A stretch of DNA of 5,470 bases from Planctomycetota bacterium (GTDB lineage: Bacteria; Planctomycetota; UBA8742; SKZP01): positions 1-5,470 of the forward strand of contig SKZP01000311.1 in NCBI GenBank assembly GCA_007127275.1, in the 5' to 3' direction. Shown here piece after piece: positions 1 through 5,470 of this stretch. The notes below the pieces were generated by a model. That model was not told the DNA's origin. It searched no databases and worked only from the letters and a program-made list of their open reading frames with translations. Position 1 is the first letter of the stretch; each line of letters starts with the position of its first letter. Made by a program: the position numbers and the translations under genes.

Positions 1-15
1 TAGCCTGTGGCGTAC

Positions 16-21
16 AAGGAG
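16..21 (+). promoter_or_regulatory. Ribosome binding site of the hybrid kinase
   Basis: AAGGAG lies 6 bases before the ATG at 28. It falls inside the reading frame that would start at the GTG at 7, so it decides in favour of the ATG and an 841-residue product. Confidence 0.75.
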
Positions 22-27
22 TATTGC

Positions 28-2553
28 ATGAATGCGGCACAACGATCATACGACGTTTGGGTTACCGGGGCCCCCCGTGAGCAATGCGAACGGTTTTCCA
101 CCGCGTTGGCCGAGCGTTCGAACATGCGTACCCACGTGGCCGAGATCGACTGGGACGCATTGCGAAAGCCGCGCGAGAATGACGAGCGCGCTGTGGATGC
201 GGTGCTGCTTTGTGTGCCGGTTCCGTTGCAAACGGCAACCGACGTGGCGACACTCGGCGTGTTGGTTGCGGGCTGTACCGTGCCCGTCGTGGTCGTCGCA
301 GAGGTCGTCGGCGAGGCGGCCCGGCAAGCGCTTTGCCTTGGCGGCGTTGCCGACGTACTCGACACCGCGGCGGCGACAACGCACGACGAACTTGCCGACG
401 TACTCGAACGAGCACTTGCCGAGTGGTCGCAGCACAAACCAATCGACGTGGCGCAGGCGCGCCTCACCGCGACACTCACCGCGCGTGTCGTCCAACAGCG
501 GGCCGTCGCCGAGTTCGGCCATTTCGCCCTTTCCCACTTCTCGTTGGCCGAAACGCTCGACGAGTCGGTGCGCGTCGTCTCGCAGGTACTCGGCGTCGAA
601 CTCGCCACGGTGATGGAGTTGGAGCCGCAGGGGACGCAACTGTTCATGCGTGCGGGTACCGGCTGGCGCGCCGGCACGCTGGGCCGTCCGGTGGTGCAGG
701 CGCAGGCCTCCCAGGCCGGCTACACGTTGCGTCGCGAAGCGCCGGTGATTGTCGAAGACCTGCGCACGGAAACGCGGTTCCGCCCGTCCCCACTGTTGCG
801 CGAACACGGCATTGTCAGCGGCATCAGCTGCATCATTCGCAGCCCCGAGCCGGCGCGACCGTATGGCGTGCTCGGAGCCCATACCCAACTCAAGCGCCGC
901 TTCACCCACGACGACGTCAATTTCCTTCAGGCGGTAGGAAACATCGTCGCCGACGCCGTGCTTCGCGAGCAGGTGGCGCAACAGCACCAGGATAGCGAAG
1001 CACGACTGCGCGCCGTGATCGACGCGGCCGTCGACGGAATTGTCGTGTTCGACGAGGCGGGAAGCGTCGAAATGGTCAACCCCGCGGCGGAGCGCATCTT
1101 CGGCCTCGAACGCGGCACCATGGTCGGCATGCGCATCGGCGAATGCGTTCCCGAATTGGAGCCGCACCGCGACCCGGAGAACGGGGGCTTGGCGCTTGGC
1201 GACGTTGGGGAAGTCATCGCACACAAGCATGGCGACGGCGACTTCCCTTTGGAGTTCGCGGTGAGCGAAGCCACCCTCGGCACGCGTCGCGTCTACGTCT
1301 GCATTGTACGGGACATCTCCGAGCGCAAACGCGCCGAGCGCGCCATCCACGCCCTCAACGAAGCGCTTGCCACGCAAGCGACCGAGCACGAACGCACTGC
1401 GCAACGACTCAGCGAACTGACCAAACAGCTCACCGAAGCCGAGAGCCGCGAACGCCGACGCGTCGCCTACATGTTGCACGACTATTTCCAGCAGATTCTC
1501 GTGGCCGCGAAGATGGCCAACGAAGGCGTGCGGCGGGACGCCACCGGCAAGCTGGACGAGCGAGTCGCTGCGGTGGAGAAGTTGCTGGACGAGGCGATTT
1601 CCGCCTCGCGAGATCTCGCCGTCGACCTGTTTCCGCCGGTGCTTTACGACGCGGGGCTTGTTGCCGCGCTAAAATGGCTCGCGACGCGTATGAAGGAGCA
1701 GCATGCGCTGGAGGTCGAACTCGAGGCTTGCAATGGGGAGCCTGGCAGCGAGGAGTTGCGCGCCTTTCTGTTCCAGGCCGCGGGGGAGTTGCTCCTCAAT
1801 GTGGTCAAGCACGGGGGCACGTCTCGGGCATGGCTGCGTTTCTTTGCCGACGATCAATCCTTCGTGCTGGAGGTTATTGACCGTGGCGTGGGCTGCGACC
1901 CTTGCTCGCTTACCGAGTTGGCCATGAAGTCGGACGTCTTCGGCCTGCTTTCGATCCAGCAGCGAACCAAGTTGCTTGACGGACGCTTCGAAGTCCGCTC
2001 CGCCCCCGGCGAAGGTTTCCACGCGCGACTGTCCGTTCCACGGCAAAGCCCCGAGATGACGCCACGCCCCGAGCCCATCGCTACGAGCGACCTCGAAGAA
2101 CCGGCACTTGAGGAAGACAGTCTGCCCTCGACGCGCCTTGCGCCGATCCGCGTCGTGCTTGTCGACGACCATGCAATTCTGCGCCACGCGCTCGCCGCGG
2201 CACTGGATGAAATCGAGGAGATCGAATTGGTCGGCGAAGCCGGCGACGGAATGGATGCGATCGAACAGGCGAAGAAGCTCCATCCGGATGTCGTCGTGAT
2301 GGATGTCTCCATGCCGCGAATGGACGGCATTGAAGCCACGCGGCGCATCCGTGAGCAGTTGCCCGGCATCGCCGTCGTCGGTTTGTCCATGCACGAGGAC
2401 GACGGGGTCCGCCGCCGGATGCTCGGCGCGGGGGCCCGTGCCTACATCCCCAAAGGCGGCCCCCCCGAGGCGTTGGTCTCCGCCATTCGCCGAGCGGCAC
2501 GCACACCTTGCGCCTCAACGAGCAGCGCCGAGGGCGTACCACGCGAAACGTGA
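28..2553 (+). CDS. Soluble hybrid sensor histidine kinase (receiver-like, GAF, PAS, HisKA_3, HATPase, NarL-type receiver)
   Basis: Two-component hybrid kinase of 841 residues, probably cytoplasmic because no membrane segment or signal peptide is visible. Domains in order: a receiver-like fold without the phospho-acceptor Asp (about 8-130); a GAF domain (about 161-315); a PAS/PAC domain (about 322-435, ending VRDISERKRAE); a charged coiled coil (about 436-475); a HisKA_3 dimerisation domain with RRRVAYMLHDYFQQ, where His484 is the predicted phosphorylation site; a HATPase domain with N-box Asn591 (LLNVVKHGG), G1 box DRGVG (Asp618, Gly620, Gly622) and a FGLLSI box (Gly639); then a receiver (about 707-824) with Asp713/Asp714, phospho-acceptor Asp759 (VVMDVSMPRMDG), Ser787 and Lys809. 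The receiver resembles NarL/FixJ regulators, but the protein ends 32 residues after Lys809, with no LuxR helix-turn-helix. All catalytic residues are present, so kinase activity is expected. Ligand, partner and output are unknown. The ATG at 28 is preferred over an in-frame GTG at 7 because AAGGAG lies 6 bases upstream of it. Confidence 0.93.
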   Translation: MNAAQRSYDVWVTGAPREQCERFSTALAERSNMRTHVAEIDWDALRKPRENDERAVDAVLLCVPVPLQTATDVATLGVLVAGCTVPVVVVAEVVGEAARQALCLGGVADVLDTAAATTHDELADVLERALAEWSQHKPIDVAQARLTATLTARVVQQRAVAEFGHFALSHFSLAETLDESVRVVSQVLGVELATVMELEPQGTQLFMRAGTGWRAGTLGRPVVQAQASQAGYTLRREAPVIVEDLRTETRFRPSPLLREHGIVSGISCIIRSPEPARPYGVLGAHTQLKRRFTHDDVNFLQAVGNIVADAVLREQVAQQHQDSEARLRAVIDAAVDGIVVFDEAGSVEMVNPAAERIFGLERGTMVGMRIGECVPELEPHRDPENGGLALGDVGEVIAHKHGDGDFPLEFAVSEATLGTRRVYVCIVRDISERKRAERAIHALNEALATQATEHERTAQRLSELTKQLTEAESRERRRVAYMLHDYFQQILVAAKMANEGVRRDATGKLDERVAAVEKLLDEAISASRDLAVDLFPPVLYDAGLVAALKWLATRMKEQHALEVELEACNGEPGSEELRAFLFQAAGELLLNVVKHGGTSRAWLRFFADDQSFVLEVIDRGVGCDPCSLTELAMKSDVFGLLSIQQRTKLLDGRFEVRSAPGEGFHARLSVPRQSPEMTPRPEPIATSDLEEPALEEDSLPSTRLAPIRVVLVDDHAILRHALAAALDEIEEIELVGEAGDGMDAIEQAKKLHPDVVVMDVSMPRMDGIEATRRIREQLPGIAVVGLSMHEDDGVRRRMLGAGARAYIPKGGPPEALVSAIRRAARTPCASTSSAEGVPRET

Positions 2554-2565
2554 CACCCTCGGCGC
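2525..2565. terminator. Strong stem-loop across the kinase stop codon, candidate bidirectional terminator
   Basis: GCGCCGAGGG (2525-2534) is perfectly complementary to CCCTCGGCGC (2556-2565). The 21-base loop folds further: GT 2536-2537 pairs with AC 2553-2554, and CACG 2540-2543 pairs with CGTG 2549-2552 around a CGAAA loop. The structure covers the last nine codons and the TGA (2551-2553) of the kinase and sits 29 bases beyond the end of the convergent lipoprotein gene. The position suits a terminator for one or both genes. There is no T-tract on either side, so this is not a classical intrinsic terminator. It could also be a 3'-end stabilising hairpin or a chance result of high GC. Confidence 0.45.
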
Positions 2566-2594
2566 GGAGCTGCAAACAGCCTCGGCTTTCCGGT

Positions 2595-3452
2595 TCAGTT
2601 GACGCGCATGGTCTCGCGCACCGTTGCAATGACCTCGCGCATCACCGGGTAGTCTTCATACGGGTAGAAGTAGACGATGTGTACGGGCCGGCTGATGTCA
2701 CTGACTGCCTCAAGCATGACAAGGTAGCGCTCGCCATTGAAATAGGCGACACCGCTGAAGCCCTGGAATTCGAGCCCTTCCGGTGTCGTCCGCGTGAACG
2801 GCGTCCACGGGTCGCTCTCCAGCACCCATTCCTCGTCCCGCTTGAACTGCTCCCACGTGTCAATGCGAAACTGAGTGTAGGCGAGGTCTTGGTCCTCGTA
2901 CTCCAGTTCGCTCGGCAACGGTTCCGGCACGCTGATATCCCAATCCTTCGTCGGGCTGTGCGTGCGGCGCTGCGGAACACTTGTTTCGCCGACACGGGTG
3001 AGCCGAGGCATCTTCGTCGGAAAGACCGTATAGCGGTAGCGCTGCTCCACTGCGCTGCGCAATTCTCTGGTCAGGTTGCGCGCCGCCATGGGCTCGTCGT
3101 AGGTGGTGATGACAATGCGCCCGTTGCCGTAACGCAACGTTACCCTGCCGTAGCCGCGACCCGGCGCCACGCTACGCTCGAGAAAGGCCTGGTGGCGGAA
3201 CTCGATCCCGAAGTCCTCGTCGGCGAAATGGCCCGAAGGCGGGCCTTCCGGAAGGATGGGACGGTCCTCGGTGACCACCGCCGGCAACGCTTGCGCGGGA
3301 CGCACCTGCTCGCCAGCCTCCTCCTGCTCTGATTGGGACTCCGCCGGCTCAGTGTCCGCACAGCCGGACGCTACAAACCCCACAAGGAGACTAAGCGCCC
3401 CGAGGACAAAAACCGGGGCCATCCACGTTGCACGAACGAATGTTCCGCGCAT
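2595..3452 (-). CDS. Putative lipoprotein of unknown function
   Basis: A 285-residue protein I do not recognise. It begins with a lipoprotein signal peptide: basic N-terminus, hydrophobic stretch at about 11-28, then VASGC with Cys31 as the predicted lipidated residue. Ala at +2 carries no Asp-type inner-membrane retention signal, so an outer-membrane anchor is likely if the cell is Gram-negative. Residues 32-75 are an acidic, Glu/Gln/Pro-rich linker of low complexity. Residues about 80-285 look like one compact periplasmic domain rich in Tyr, Trp and Phe, with no Cys. Its end (GERYLVMLEAVSD, then EVIATVRETMRV) loosely recalls the closing strand and helix of PsbP/DUF1795-like domains, but this is only a resemblance. 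The ATG at 3452 is chosen because GGAGAG lies 7 bases upstream; the internal Met11 has no such site and would shorten the signal peptide. It is head-to-head with mtaD and tail-to-tail with the kinase. The antisense frame at 2508-3332 lacks any recognisable motif, which favours this strand. Confidence 0.85.
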   Translation of the reverse strand: MRGTFVRATWMAPVFVLGALSLLVGFVASGCADTEPAESQSEQEEAGEQVRPAQALPAVVTEDRPILPEGPPSGHFADEDFGIEFRHQAFLERSVAPGRGYGRVTLRYGNGRIVITTYDEPMAARNLTRELRSAVEQRYRYTVFPTKMPRLTRVGETSVPQRRTHSPTKDWDISVPEPLPSELEYEDQDLAYTQFRIDTWEQFKRDEEWVLESDPWTPFTRTTPEGLEFQGFSGVAYFNGERYLVMLEAVSDISRPVHIVYFYPYEDYPVMREVIATVRETMRVN

Positions 3453-3459
3453 CTCGATG

Positions 3460-3465
3460 CTCTCC
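3460..3465 (-). promoter_or_regulatory. Ribosome binding site of the lipoprotein gene
   Basis: On the minus strand GGAGAG lies 7 bases before the ATG at 3452 and supports that start over Met11. The upstream CTCTCTGC (3484-3491) can pair with this site, see findings. Confidence 0.65.
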
Positions 3466-3519
3466 AGCGACGGGGGCGGACAAGCAGAGAGAGGGTGAGG
3501 AGGTCGGGGGAAGAGCCGT

Positions 3520-3549
3520 ATTCTGCGTTATTTCCCCGCCTGCGGTCAA
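3520..3549 (-). promoter_or_regulatory. Candidate sigma70-type promoter of the lipoprotein gene
   Basis: On the minus strand TTGACC (3544-3549) matches the -35 consensus at 5 of 6 bases. CAGAAT (3520-3525) matches the -10 consensus at 4 of 6, with an 18-base spacer. Transcription would start near 3513 and give a leader of about 60 bases that is strikingly pyrimidine-rich. The spacer is one base longer than optimal and the -10 is imperfect, so this is weaker than the divergent promoter beside it. Confidence 0.5.
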
Positions 3550-3590
3550 GCCTGCCGTTGTCGTTTTCGCCGTTCCGCGCCGCGCCCGTT

Positions 3591-3618
3591 TGGACACCGG
3601 GCACGGCGCCGCTACAAT
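3591..3618 (+). promoter_or_regulatory. Candidate sigma70-type promoter of the mtaD-family gene
   Basis: TGGACA (3591-3596) and TACAAT (3613-3618) each match consensus at 5 of 6 bases, with a 16-base spacer, in an otherwise GC-rich stretch. Transcription would start near 3625, leaving a leader of about 50 bases before the ATG at 3675. The predicted start overlaps the 8-base palindrome TGCATGCA (3628-3635), which could be part of an operator or mere chance. The promoter's position also excludes translation starts upstream of about 3625. Confidence 0.6.
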
Positions 3619-3674
3619 GCCGGGCTGTGCATGCAACGACGACCCTCGGCTCGCCCCCTCCCGACTCCGCCGCT

Positions 3675-4997
3675 ATGAATCCGCCGCCGTCCCCCGAACG
3701 CTACGACCTGCTCGTCGAGAACGCCACGCTACCCAGCGGCGAGCGCGCCACCCTTGGGATTGCCGGCGGCCACATCCGCCGGGTGCATACTGGGGCCGCG
3801 GCGGATGCCACCGTACCGCACGAGGCCGCGCAGCGGCTCGACGCCAGCGGCATGCTGGTCAGTCCCGCGTTTTACAATGCGCATACCCACGCGGGGATGA
3901 CCCTGCTGCGCGGCTTTGCCGACGACATGCCGTTGATGGAGTGGCTGCAAACGCGCATTTGGCCCGCCGAGGGCAAGCTCACCCCGGAGGCGGTGTATTG
4001 GGCGACGAAGCTCGGCTGCTACGAGATGATCCGCACGGGCACCGTCGGCTTCAACGACATGTACTGGCACCTGCCGCAATGCGTCGAGGCGGTGAAGGAT
4101 TCCGGTATGCGAGCGGTGCTTGCTCCGGTGTTCGTGAAGTTTCTCGACTTGCCGTTTCGCAAGCTGGCAGAGGAGGCGCATGCCGCCTGGAAGCGAGGCG
4201 AGTGGGGCGAGCAGATCCAGTTTGCGCTTGCGCCACATGCGCCGTACACGGTCGAGGACGACGAGTGGCGCTGGATTGCCGAGTTCGCCCGCGAGCACAA
4301 GGTGCCCATTCACACGCACCTCTCGGAAACGGAGACCGAGGTCGAGGAAATCCAGAAGGCAAGCGGTGGGGCGCGCCCGGCGGAGCATTTGCACACGCTC
4401 GGCGTCTTCGAGGGGAACAACGTCATTGCCGCGCACTGCGTCTGGCTCGACGAGAACGAGTTCGCGTTGATGGCGGAGCACGGTGCGCTGTGCTGCCACT
4501 GCCCGAGCGCGAACATGAAGCTTGCCGTCGGCGGCGAGCGTGCGCGGGCGTTTCCGTATGCAATGGCCCGGCAGGCCGGCGCAAAGGTGGCGCTGGGCAC
4601 CGACGGCCCGTGCAGCAACAACAACCTCGACATGCTCGAGGAGATGAAGTTCGCTGCACTGCTGGCGAAGCACGCCACCGGCAACGCGGCACTGATGCCG
4701 GCCGCGGAGGCCCTCGCCCTGGGCACCCGCGCCTTTCCGCAAGCCGTGGGCCTCGACGCCGGCCGCCTCGAAGAAGGGGCGCTCGCGGACCTCGTGCTCA
4801 TGCCACTCGACGACGTGATGCTCACGCCGAGCTACGACTACACAAGCCACCTCGTCTACGCCGCCAACGGCTACGCCGTCGACACAGTGATCTGCGGCGG
4901 CAAGATTCTTATGCGCAACCGCCAGCAACCCGGCTACGCCGAGGCCCGCGCCAAGGTCGAGGAGATTGTGCACGGCCTCGGGCTCAAAGCGTCGTAG
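3675..4997 (+). CDS. mtaD: 5-methylthioadenosine/S-adenosylhomocysteine deaminase family amidohydrolase
   Basis: A 440-residue cytoplasmic metal-dependent deaminase of the ATZ/TRZ amidohydrolase branch. It is predicted to convert S-adenosylhomocysteine and 5'-methylthioadenosine to their inosyl products and ammonia, so it would help clear by-products of methylation and polyamine synthesis. The expected active site is complete: metal ligands His70 and His72 (NAHTHAG), His215 (HTHLSE) and Asp310 (LGTDGP); catalytic Glu218; His254 (AAHCVW); and substrate-side His188 (APHAPYT). The segment GTDGPCSNNNLDM is a hallmark of MtaD-type enzymes, and GFNDMYWH also fits. Length is normal for the family. 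The start at 3675 gives the usual short lead before the first beta strand (YDLLVENATL). The frame stays open upstream, with a GTG at 3627, but that would lie almost at the predicted transcript start. No Shine-Dalgarno sequence precedes the ATG. Exact substrate is uncertain because relatives also deaminate adenosine or other purines. Neighbouring genes do not point to a methionine-salvage cluster. Confidence 0.9.
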   Translation: MNPPPSPERYDLLVENATLPSGERATLGIAGGHIRRVHTGAAADATVPHEAAQRLDASGMLVSPAFYNAHTHAGMTLLRGFADDMPLMEWLQTRIWPAEGKLTPEAVYWATKLGCYEMIRTGTVGFNDMYWHLPQCVEAVKDSGMRAVLAPVFVKFLDLPFRKLAEEAHAAWKRGEWGEQIQFALAPHAPYTVEDDEWRWIAEFAREHKVPIHTHLSETETEVEEIQKASGGARPAEHLHTLGVFEGNNVIAAHCVWLDENEFALMAEHGALCCHCPSANMKLAVGGERARAFPYAMARQAGAKVALGTDGPCSNNNLDMLEEMKFAALLAKHATGNAALMPAAEALALGTRAFPQAVGLDAGRLEEGALADLVLMPLDDVMLTPSYDYTSHLVYAANGYAVDTVICGGKILMRNRQQPGYAEARAKVEEIVHGLGLKAS

Positions 4998-5021
4998 TCT
5001 CCCCTTTCCGCGAGGGGGGAC
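4997..5021 (+). terminator. Stem-loop at the mtaD stop codon, candidate terminator
   Basis: GTCTCCCCT (4997-5005) pairs with AGGGGGGAC (5013-5021) over nine pairs, one of them G-U, around a 7-base loop. It starts at the last base of the TAG stop codon. No T-tract follows, so a factor-independent terminator is likely but not proven. The right arm can instead pair with GTCCC further downstream, see the next entry. Confidence 0.5.
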
Positions 5022-5043
5022 ACGCATGGTCCCTACGGGCCAT
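5017..5043. repeat. Second and alternative hairpins downstream of mtaD
   Basis: ATGGTCC (5026-5032) pairs with GGGCCAT (5037-5043) around CTAC, with one G-U pair. Alternatively GGGAC (5017-5021) pairs with GTCCC (5029-5033) around a 7-base loop. The second option excludes both this hairpin and the preceding one. The dense run of inverted repeats resembles a REP-like intergenic element, but with only one copy in the window repetition cannot be shown. Confidence 0.35.
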
Positions 5044-5062
5044 CAATGTGAGTTGCGGGCCG

Positions 5063-5089
5063 CGTTTGAAGCGCTTCACGAATCAAACG
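5063..5089 (-). terminator. Stem-loop just beyond the stop of the right-edge gene, candidate terminator
   Basis: CGTTTGA (5063-5069) pairs perfectly with TCAAACG (5083-5089) around a 13-base loop, directly after the TGA of the minus-strand gene. A 12-base palindrome TGAAGCGCTTCA (5067-5078) overlaps the stem and offers a competing fold. No T-tract follows in the minus direction, so the terminator call is tentative. Confidence 0.35.
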
Positions 5090-5470
5090 TCAGCGACCCT
5101 CGCGCTCCGCCTCTTCCATGGCGCGCTCCAACAACTCGCGCAACAGCTCGGGGTCGACATTCCGCGGGTCCACCCCCTCGAGGTCCAATTCGAGTACCCT
5201 GCCGGCTTCCGGCAAGATTTGCGCCTCGGACCCCTGGGCCGACTCGCCGTTTCCGTCGCGAGGCAGTTGCCGCTCGTATCCGGGTACGGCGGGCAATCCC
5301 GCGGCGGCGGCGAGGTCGAGTGATTCGACCCCTTCCGGGTTTGCCACGAACTCGAGGTGAGCGGCGACCCATCCCGTTCCCGGGCGCTTCACAAGCAGCA
5401 GCGCAGAGTCAAACGTCGCGCCGAGCGGGAATTGCTCGAGCAACTCGAAGCGGGAGCGCACCGGCGCAAA
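5090..5470 (-). CDS. Hypothetical protein, C-terminal part, truncated by the window edge
   Basis: I do not recognise this protein. The frame is open through the right edge. A GTG at 5461 could start a 123-residue product, but the nine visible bases before it (TTTGCGCCG) hold no ribosome binding site and the frame stays open through them, so the true start is probably outside the window. The visible part has a segment that looks like beta strands (ATFDSALLLVKRPGTGWVAAHLEFVAN), a Gly/Pro-rich middle with little predicted order, and a strongly charged C-terminal helix (PELLRELLERAMEEAEREGR) that could mediate protein contacts. There is no membrane segment and no Cys in the visible part. The competing minus-strand frame at 5076-5372 is Arg/Gly-rich in the manner of a shadow frame, which supports this choice. 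The gene is tail-to-tail with mtaD, 92 bases away, with stem-loops between them. Confidence 0.7.
   Translation of the reverse strand, partial: FAPVRSRFELLEQFPLGATFDSALLLVKRPGTGWVAAHLEFVANPEGVESLDLAAAAGLPAVPGYERQLPRDGNGESAQGSEAQILPEAGRVLELDLEGVDPRNVDPELLRELLERAMEEAEREGR

Noticed and set aside
7..27. GTG at 7 as the kinase start
   Set aside because: The ATG at 28 has AAGGAG at proper spacing, and that site would lie inside the longer reading frame.
46..1479. Antisense open frame of 477 codons opposite the kinase
   Set aside because: It has no recognisable motif and lies opposite intact GAF, PAS and kinase domains; long antisense frames are expected in GC-rich genes.
2567..2583. Small hairpin GAGCTG-CAAA-CAG(C)CTC between the kinase and lipoprotein genes
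   Set aside because: Only six pairs with a bulged base and no T-tract; weaker than the adjacent 2525-2565 stem and likely chance.
2508..3332. Plus-strand open frame of 274 codons opposite the lipoprotein gene
   Set aside because: No ribosome binding site, no motif and Arg/His-rich composition, while the minus strand has a signal peptide, lipobox and ribosome binding site.
3333..3674. In-frame upstream extension of mtaD
   Set aside because: Composition is non-family (Arg/Ser/Pro-rich), it overlaps the divergent gene and its promoter, and the predicted mtaD promoter lies within it.
3729..5027. Antisense open frame of 432 codons opposite mtaD
   Set aside because: No domain features, and the opposite strand encodes a complete, motif-perfect enzyme.
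3428..5323. Plus-strand open frame of 631 codons overlapping mtaD
   Set aside because: Very Arg-rich shadow composition, and it runs through the mtaD active-site codons in another frame and through the convergent gene.
1..5470. Search for CRISPR arrays, insertion sequences, tRNA or rRNA genes, and toxin-antitoxin or defence modules
   Set aside because: No regularly spaced repeats, transposase motifs, terminal inverted repeats, cloverleaf-like segments or characteristic protein pairs were seen.

Overview
This is a GC-rich window with long antisense shadow frames typical of high-GC coding DNA. It comes from a bacterium that is probably Gram-negative, since one gene encodes a lipoprotein with Ala after the lipidated Cys. 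The lineage cannot be fixed from the sequence. A hybrid NarL-type kinase, an MtaD-type deaminase and a family-less lipoprotein would fit an environmental proteobacterium or a PVC/Planctomycetota-like organism, but this is only a guess.

The layout is four genes on strictly alternating strands. (1) 28-2553 (+) is an 841-residue soluble hybrid sensor kinase: degenerate receiver-like N-terminus, GAF, PAS, HisKA_3/HATPase, then a NarL-type receiver without a DNA-binding domain. (2) 2595-3452 (-) is an unrecognised 285-residue lipoprotein, tail-to-tail with the kinase. (3) 3675-4997 (+) is a 440-residue 5'-methylthioadenosine/S-adenosylhomocysteine deaminase (mtaD family), head-to-head with the lipoprotein. 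(4) 5090 to the right edge (-) is the C-terminal part of an unrecognised protein, tail-to-tail with mtaD.

The intergenic regions are informative. Both tail-to-tail junctions carry strong stem-loops. One spans the kinase stop codon (10-bp perfect outer stem). The other starts at the last base of the mtaD stop codon and has three arms that can pair in two mutually exclusive ways. The 222-bp head-to-head region holds two back-to-back sigma70-like promoters, one for each flanking gene. Each visible gene therefore looks like its own transcription unit; no shared operon or common pathway is evident.

I see no mobile element, CRISPR array, tRNA or rRNA, and no clear new multi-gene system. The most unusual items are the kinase architecture and the three-arm element downstream of mtaD.
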